Below, in pieces: positions 57,483-64,000 of a stretch of DNA of 64,000 bases. Position 1 is the first letter of the stretch; each line of letters opens with the position of its first letter. The position numbers and the translations under genes are program-made. The notes below the pieces were generated by a model. That model had not been told where the DNA came from. It saw only the letters and a list, made by a program, of their open reading frames with translations, and made no database searches. The DNA comes from Pempheris klunzingeri (lineage: Eukaryota > Chordata > Actinopteri > Acropomatiformes > Pempheridae). The stretch is taken from contig NC_092032.1 of assembly GCF_042242105.1 (NCBI RefSeq), positions 13,999,915-14,063,914 on the forward strand. The letters are read 5' to 3'.

Positions 57483-57485
57483 CAC
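57446..57485 (+). repeat. (CA)n tract directly after the nom1 stop codon
   Basis: The CA repeat starts within 5 nt of TAA (57440-57442) and has one CG interruption. It is transcribed in the 3' UTR. Confidence 0.95.
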
Positions 57486-57847
57486 CAGAAACCAAACATA
57501 CACGTGACACAACATTTTTGAACAGAAGAAGACTTGTTAGTGGGAATTGTCTCTTTAAACAAAGAACCCGAACCTACTGATTTCTTCATAGAAGAAGAAA
57601 TGTTTTTGCTATTAAACTAATGTTTTCATTTTCAGTAGGTCTTGTACATAATTATCATGAAGATTTTTAAATCTGGAAGGTGCCGATGCCTTTAGAGACA
57701 CACCCGTCTTGGCACAATGTATGTTATTTTAATACACATTGGTTCAACTTTGTTATCGTGCAACAAATAACAGATTAGCTAATCTGATAGCAATTCTTTA
57801 TTTTATTTTATATATTTTACTTCCACGATGGTGCTTGTACATTTGTT

Positions 57848-57932
57848 AATAAAACAGCAAAATATGTAGGAACTGGAATGTAACAAATGTTTATACAGTG
57901 TGTTCAACATTGCTCATAAAATCTTCAATAAA
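57848..57932 (+). terminator. nom1 polyadenylation signals
   Basis: AATAAA occurs at 57848-57853 and 57927-57932 after the nom1 stop, giving a 3' UTR of about 430-510 nt. Which is used cannot be told. Confidence 0.65.
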
Positions 57933-58139
57933 TCAGACATTTTGCTTGAAGCTTTGACTCCTTTGTAGAGAGAACTGCCCTCATGGAGGCAGTGTACAAC
58001 AAGAGTTAATATTGTTGCGTTCACACAGCTGGAACCATTCTTCTGGGCTTTACTGAGTCTATTTACACTCTTACACAAAATAAAGCACATAATAATAAAG
58101 TCTTTCTCTGCCTTAAACACAGCTGATTAGCGAATATTT

Positions 58140-58600
58140 GTGTGTTGTTCCTTTTCTGTTGATATTTCCACCTGGCTCCTGTGAGTGTGACACAAACGAG
58201 AGCAGTGAGAATAGAGAGGCGACGGCGCTGTCGTTCATTCAGTGTTTACACACTCTGGCTGAAATGACCCGGGGGCCTCCAGTCTAGCCTATTCTGTTTG
58301 CTCGCTGACACCAGCGGCTGCCCGCGTGGTTAGCATAGCAGAGTCATTCTGTTACATTTGATACTTGCTCTCATTAATTAGCTGCATCGGTGCGGCCTGC
58401 ATCCATCTGAGGCCGCGGCGTGGCCTGAGGTCAGGAATGGGCCACCAAGGTCAGCCAGAGGAAATGTTCCCCAATGGTCCACAAGCCACTGCAAACTCAT
58501 GTTGAAGGGACCACAGAGTCATTTTAATTACATGTTCCATTGAAGATGCAGATCACAAGAGTTACAGAAGACGAACTGCACACCACGCTTGAGTATCAGT
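58140..58600. promoter_or_regulatory. Candidate conserved element downstream of nom1/mnx1 (1)
   Basis: Complex, GC-balanced, non-repetitive block after the nom1 end, with CTCTCATTAATTAGCTGC (58370-58387), TGAGGCCGCGGCGTGG and GACCACAGAGTCATTTTAATTACATG. It resembles developmental-gene enhancers far more than its AT-rich flanks. mnx1, convergent 2 kb away, is the likely target. Inference. Confidence 0.4.
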
Positions 58601-59489
58601 GGTGTTTTTTGTTGAGAAGTGATGGACAAAAACTGGAGAATTTGTCAGTTAAAAGGTGGACATAGTGGGATCAATAGGCTCACTGTGCAGTCCATAGACT
58701 GGCCATTGTCTGCCGCCGTGAGCCAGCGAGTTGCCATCAGCCTCACCTGGTGTACTCTGGTTGGGCTTGACCCTCAGCTGAACTTTCATTTAGTCTGCTA
58801 AAGCTAAAGCAAACAGCTGAAGATAACCACCAGATCTCAGTAATCCTGTTACAAATGGGACGTTATCAGTCAAGCTCTGCTATAGTTTGATGCTGATGAC
58901 TGCGGGAACAATGACAAGTGAGACCATTTTGTGAACTCCCAAAGTAACCATTGCATAGTGTAAACCTAGGTACAGATGAGTTGTTACACTGGCACCATAG
59001 CTCAGTCTCAGCAGGTAGATTTTTCCCAATTTAATGAAAAGATTACAGCACAGGCGGGGCTGAAAGATCATATTGGATTTCAACATATTAGGCAAATAAC
59101 ACACCCTGAATAAATACATGTTTTGTTGATGCAGGAAAATAACGCTGATGGGATGTTTTGTTTGCATTTGAGGAACTCCTCTCATTTTTCTGGTAATATG
59201 CGGAGGCCATAGCACAATTTTCATGTGTGTAATGTTTACAGGTCATTGTGGCTACATTGTTTTTGGTTTAAAATCAACAAGAATGGCTGTTTTTAATTTT
59301 TACGTGCAAAAACTCAACAAAATAAGAGTTGACAGTCTATGTCTAGGCCTATATTTGTCCACAAAACACAGGAGGCTCCAAGCAAATGAGTAGAATATTA
59401 TCATTGATGCTTTTATACTATTTAAATCAGCTCAAAGTGTGTTGTGAGTTGTTCTTTAGGCTAAATGACTTTAAAATGATTTCAGCCCT

Positions 59490-59720
59490 GAAAATAGTGC
59501 CTGAGCAGCCAAGTTGTCGCTCAACAAGCCCTTTTAAAGGGTTTATTAACGCGGGCCCATTGCTAGTGTGGTGTGAAATGTTTCCACCGTCTGACTGCCT
59601 GCTCGCTGTTTGCTCTCGCTGCACGTTTGCATAGATCCGACAGCGCTATTAACAGTAATTCCCATGACCCGACCTGTCAGAGCAAGGAGAAAAACACAAG
59701 CCTCTGTCCGCATCAGCTGC
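59490..59720. promoter_or_regulatory. Candidate conserved element downstream of mnx1 (2)
   Basis: Non-coding, non-repetitive block with CAACAAGCCCTTTTAAAGGG, TTTATTAACGCGGGCCCATTG, CACGTTTGCATAG and GCGCTATTAACAGTAATTCC. It lies just past the proposed mnx1 3' end. A weaker candidate covers 58610-58800. The rest of 57950-59810 shows nothing I can name. Confidence 0.35.
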
Positions 59721-59830
59721 ACCACTGCCAGTCAGTCGTAAATCAAGGGGACTATATTCTTAAAAAAAAAGAAAAACACACACACACAAGACCTGCGCCA
59801 AAATGCCAACTGAGTTTTATATAAAATCAT

Positions 59831-59836
59831 TTTATT
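59831..59836 (-). terminator. Candidate mnx1 polyadenylation signal
   Basis: TTTATT on the + strand (AATAAA on the gene strand), about 560 nt after the stop. Nearer alternatives are at 60214-60219 and near 60278. Confidence 0.45.
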
Positions 59837-60394
59837 TCACATTGTTTGCACCTAGAGAGACGCTAAACAATAATTTAGCATGCACTGGTATGACCATTTT
59901 ATAAATACAGTATAGAAAAATAAACAGAACATTTTTTCCCAGTGACATGACTCACTGCGGAAGAATAACACCACAAAGAACAAAATAAGGCCAAAATAAG
60001 ACAAATGACAGGCGAGTATTTACTGTAGTGTGGGCTATAGGATATTACTGACAGATTATTGCTGACAAACTAACAATCACAGCAGGGAAAGACTGCAAAG
60101 TCCTGAGCCAGTTTACAGCGTTTGCATAGAAACCATGCAACATGTCACAGTTTACCTACAGCCGAGTGCTGAATAATGCTCCTATGTGTATTATAAAACT
60201 GAAATCTCCTGCTTTTATTGCTTGTTTTTCATCTATTCTTGACCTAAATTGTATTCTTTCCATGATAAAAAAAAAGGTTTATTAATTCCATGGAGGTGAT
60301 TAGAGGTTGGATTACATGCAACTGCATTTTTATAGCGAAAATCCCCCCACAGTCATTTAGAAATGGAGATCGCCACCTTCGCCCCTCTTCAGCT

Positions 60395-62461
<2,067 letters not shown>

Positions 62462-63030
62462 TGGGCCCCCGGTGCGCGTCCTTGTCGCCTCTGCTGCCGT
62501 CAACGAAGGAGAAGTCGGTGCCGTTTTCCCACCTCTCAAAAGTTATGATGTGGTCCGGAGTGTGAGAGAGGAGCTCCGTGTGACACTTAATCCCTGTCAG
62601 ATGGAGGCGATTGGTGCAGCCGTCTGTAGGGGGCTGGCCCAGGCGTCACAGACCCAACAACGCCTCTCTGCTAGAATCACTGTACAGCACGGTGTTGGCT
62701 GCGTTATTGCTTTCATAAAATACTGCTATTATAGGAAAAATGACGCAAACGTTTGAAATAAAACTTACGGTTTTTTTGATGAATTATAACTGGATGCTAT
62801 TTTCGCCTATATATATAATTCACTAACAGTGGCTTTATGGAGCAAACGTTTCCAACGTGACTGAAGGACTTTATTCGTTTTATGATTATAGGAGTAAGTT
62901 TGCTCCTCCTGCTGTACATATTTGAGGATTGGCTCACTGTGTACGTCACCAATTTGACCAAGGTCACAGGAGAAGGTAACATTTTATTAAACACAAGCAC
63001 TCCAGAAAGTTCCTCTTTATATAAAAATAT
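62462..63030 (-). promoter_or_regulatory. mnx1 5' UTR and core promoter region
   Basis: On the gene strand, TTTTTATATAAAG (63015-63027) is a good TATA box. A start about 30 bp on would give a 5' UTR near 520 nt. A reverse CCAAT (62926-62930) lies inside that UTR, so another start is possible. The sequence next to the ATG is GC-rich. Start site not determinable from sequence alone. Confidence 0.35.
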
Positions 63031-63819
63031 TTAAAAATGCATCCAAATGGTCTATTTTACAATCTCATTTTTTCTTGATATGAAAAAATGCAATGGACTG
63101 AGATAGTTTAACTTAATTCTTTACTGTGTAAGTCCAGAGTTTCTTTACATTAAAACAAGCGGGATGATCTCTCCTGGAGCTGCATACCTTGCGGCTCACC
63201 TGAGGATAGGAGATGTTCAAGCAATGTTTTGTTCGGCCTTTTCCTCAAAAAGAGAAAAAAAATAGTGTTTTACAAGAAAGGGGGAATATTAGGCCTAGAT
63301 GACAGCACAGATCAAACCATACTGGATGACTGTTTTTCCATTAATGAAGAGCATATTTTTATTCCTACCAAGTGCTGTGTAAGGTTAGCAGGGTCATCTT
63401 CTCATGCTGAATTTAGATAGCAAATGTAATGATTATACAGTCTGAAACAAAACAGCATGCGCAAAGAGTGAATTCATATGTTGAGCTGAAGCCCCTGAGA
63501 GGCCAACAGGGAAATTGAAGTAAAAGCTCCTTCTGTCGCTCTCCAAATCTGAAGGTGACAGACTGGCCTGTTATAATGAAGCTGTTCCCCCAGATTGATG
63601 AAAGTAAAACCTCTCTGCTTCTGACGTGATGCTTTCAGCAAATCCAGTTTTGGTTTGGATATTTTTTTGCCTATTGATTTTCGTAAATTAAAAAAAAAAC
63701 TTTTTGCTCTGTAATACTGAAATATTGCAGGTATTTTTCTTATTAAACCAGAAGTATCGTTTGGGAGAAGCATTTTTATTACTTCCAAGAAAAGCTGCGA
63801 GCAGCTGTCAAAATAAGTG

Positions 63820-64000
63820 AAATTTCGGCGCAATCCGTGCGCAACGAGACGCAAAAAAATTGGAGTAACTGAAAGGCTGAAAGTGTGATGAGGAGGGAGA
63901 TGTGGCTAATAGGCCCGTGGCTCCGGGTGACTTCGGTCTAATAAGCCACTTAAAGTTAATGGAAGAGGAGGTCAAAATGAGAATTATTGACACCCAGTTG
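63820..64000. promoter_or_regulatory. Candidate mnx1 upstream element with NKX2-type site
   Basis: Balanced-composition block at the window edge with GCTAATAGGCC, GTCTAATAAGCCACTTAAAG and AGTTAATGG. CCACTTAA (63946-63953; reverse complement TTAAGTGG) matches the NKX2-class consensus TYAAGTGG exactly. Nkx2.2 is a known regulator in neural tube and pancreas, where mnx1 acts. The link is inference. 63031-63819 shows nothing I can name. Confidence 0.35.

Overview
The window is vertebrate nuclear DNA. Split genes with GT-AG introns, short introns, CA/TG microsatellites and several interspersed repeat families typical of spiny-rayed fishes point to a teleost, probably a percomorph. No species can be named from the sequence. 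I reassembled four protein-coding genes exon by exon: rnf32 (+, CDS 5867-13607, 353 aa), lmbr1 (-, CDS 17379-49905, 491 aa), nom1 (+, CDS 50293-57442, 850 aa) and mnx1 (-, CDS 60395-62461, 314 aa). Order and strands match the human 7q36 block RNF32-LMBR1-NOM1-MNX1, so shh is expected beyond the left edge.

Layout. 1-5750 is the end of the shh-rnf32 intergenic region: repeats plus three homeobox-motif-rich blocks that look like conserved noncoding elements. 5751-5866 is the rnf32 promoter, with two CCAAT boxes and a perfect RFX X-box. 5867-14.4 kb is rnf32, which encodes two RING-H2 domains around an IQ motif. rnf32 and lmbr1 converge on a palindromic teleost repeat (13732-14586). 14.6-49.9 kb is lmbr1, 17 coding exons. 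Its 6.8 kb intron 5 is where vertebrates carry the ZRS limb/fin enhancer of shh; the best candidate is 39590-40060. lmbr1 and nom1 are head to head, with start codons 387 bp apart. 57.4-60.4 kb separates nom1 from the convergent mnx1 and holds noncoding blocks probably serving mnx1. The right edge is mnx1 upstream DNA.

Functionally the genes are unrelated: a testis-type RING protein, a multipass membrane protein, a nucleolar MIF4G/MA3 protein and a motor-neuron/pancreas homeobox repressor. What binds them is regulatory: rnf32 and lmbr1 are bystanders hosting long-range shh control DNA, and the mnx1 neighbourhood is similarly rich in noncoding DNA.

The most interesting observations are the ZRS candidate, a textbook U12-type intron in lmbr1, four perfect RFX X-box palindromes (one at the centre of a palindromic transposon), a (TG)18 tract abutting an rnf32 splice acceptor, a G-quadruplex motif in the ZRS-bearing intron, and the apparent absence of the PP1-docking RVxF motif from nom1. 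No alignment or search could be run: exon joins rest on reading frame, splice signals and remembered family sequences, and every claim of conservation is inference.
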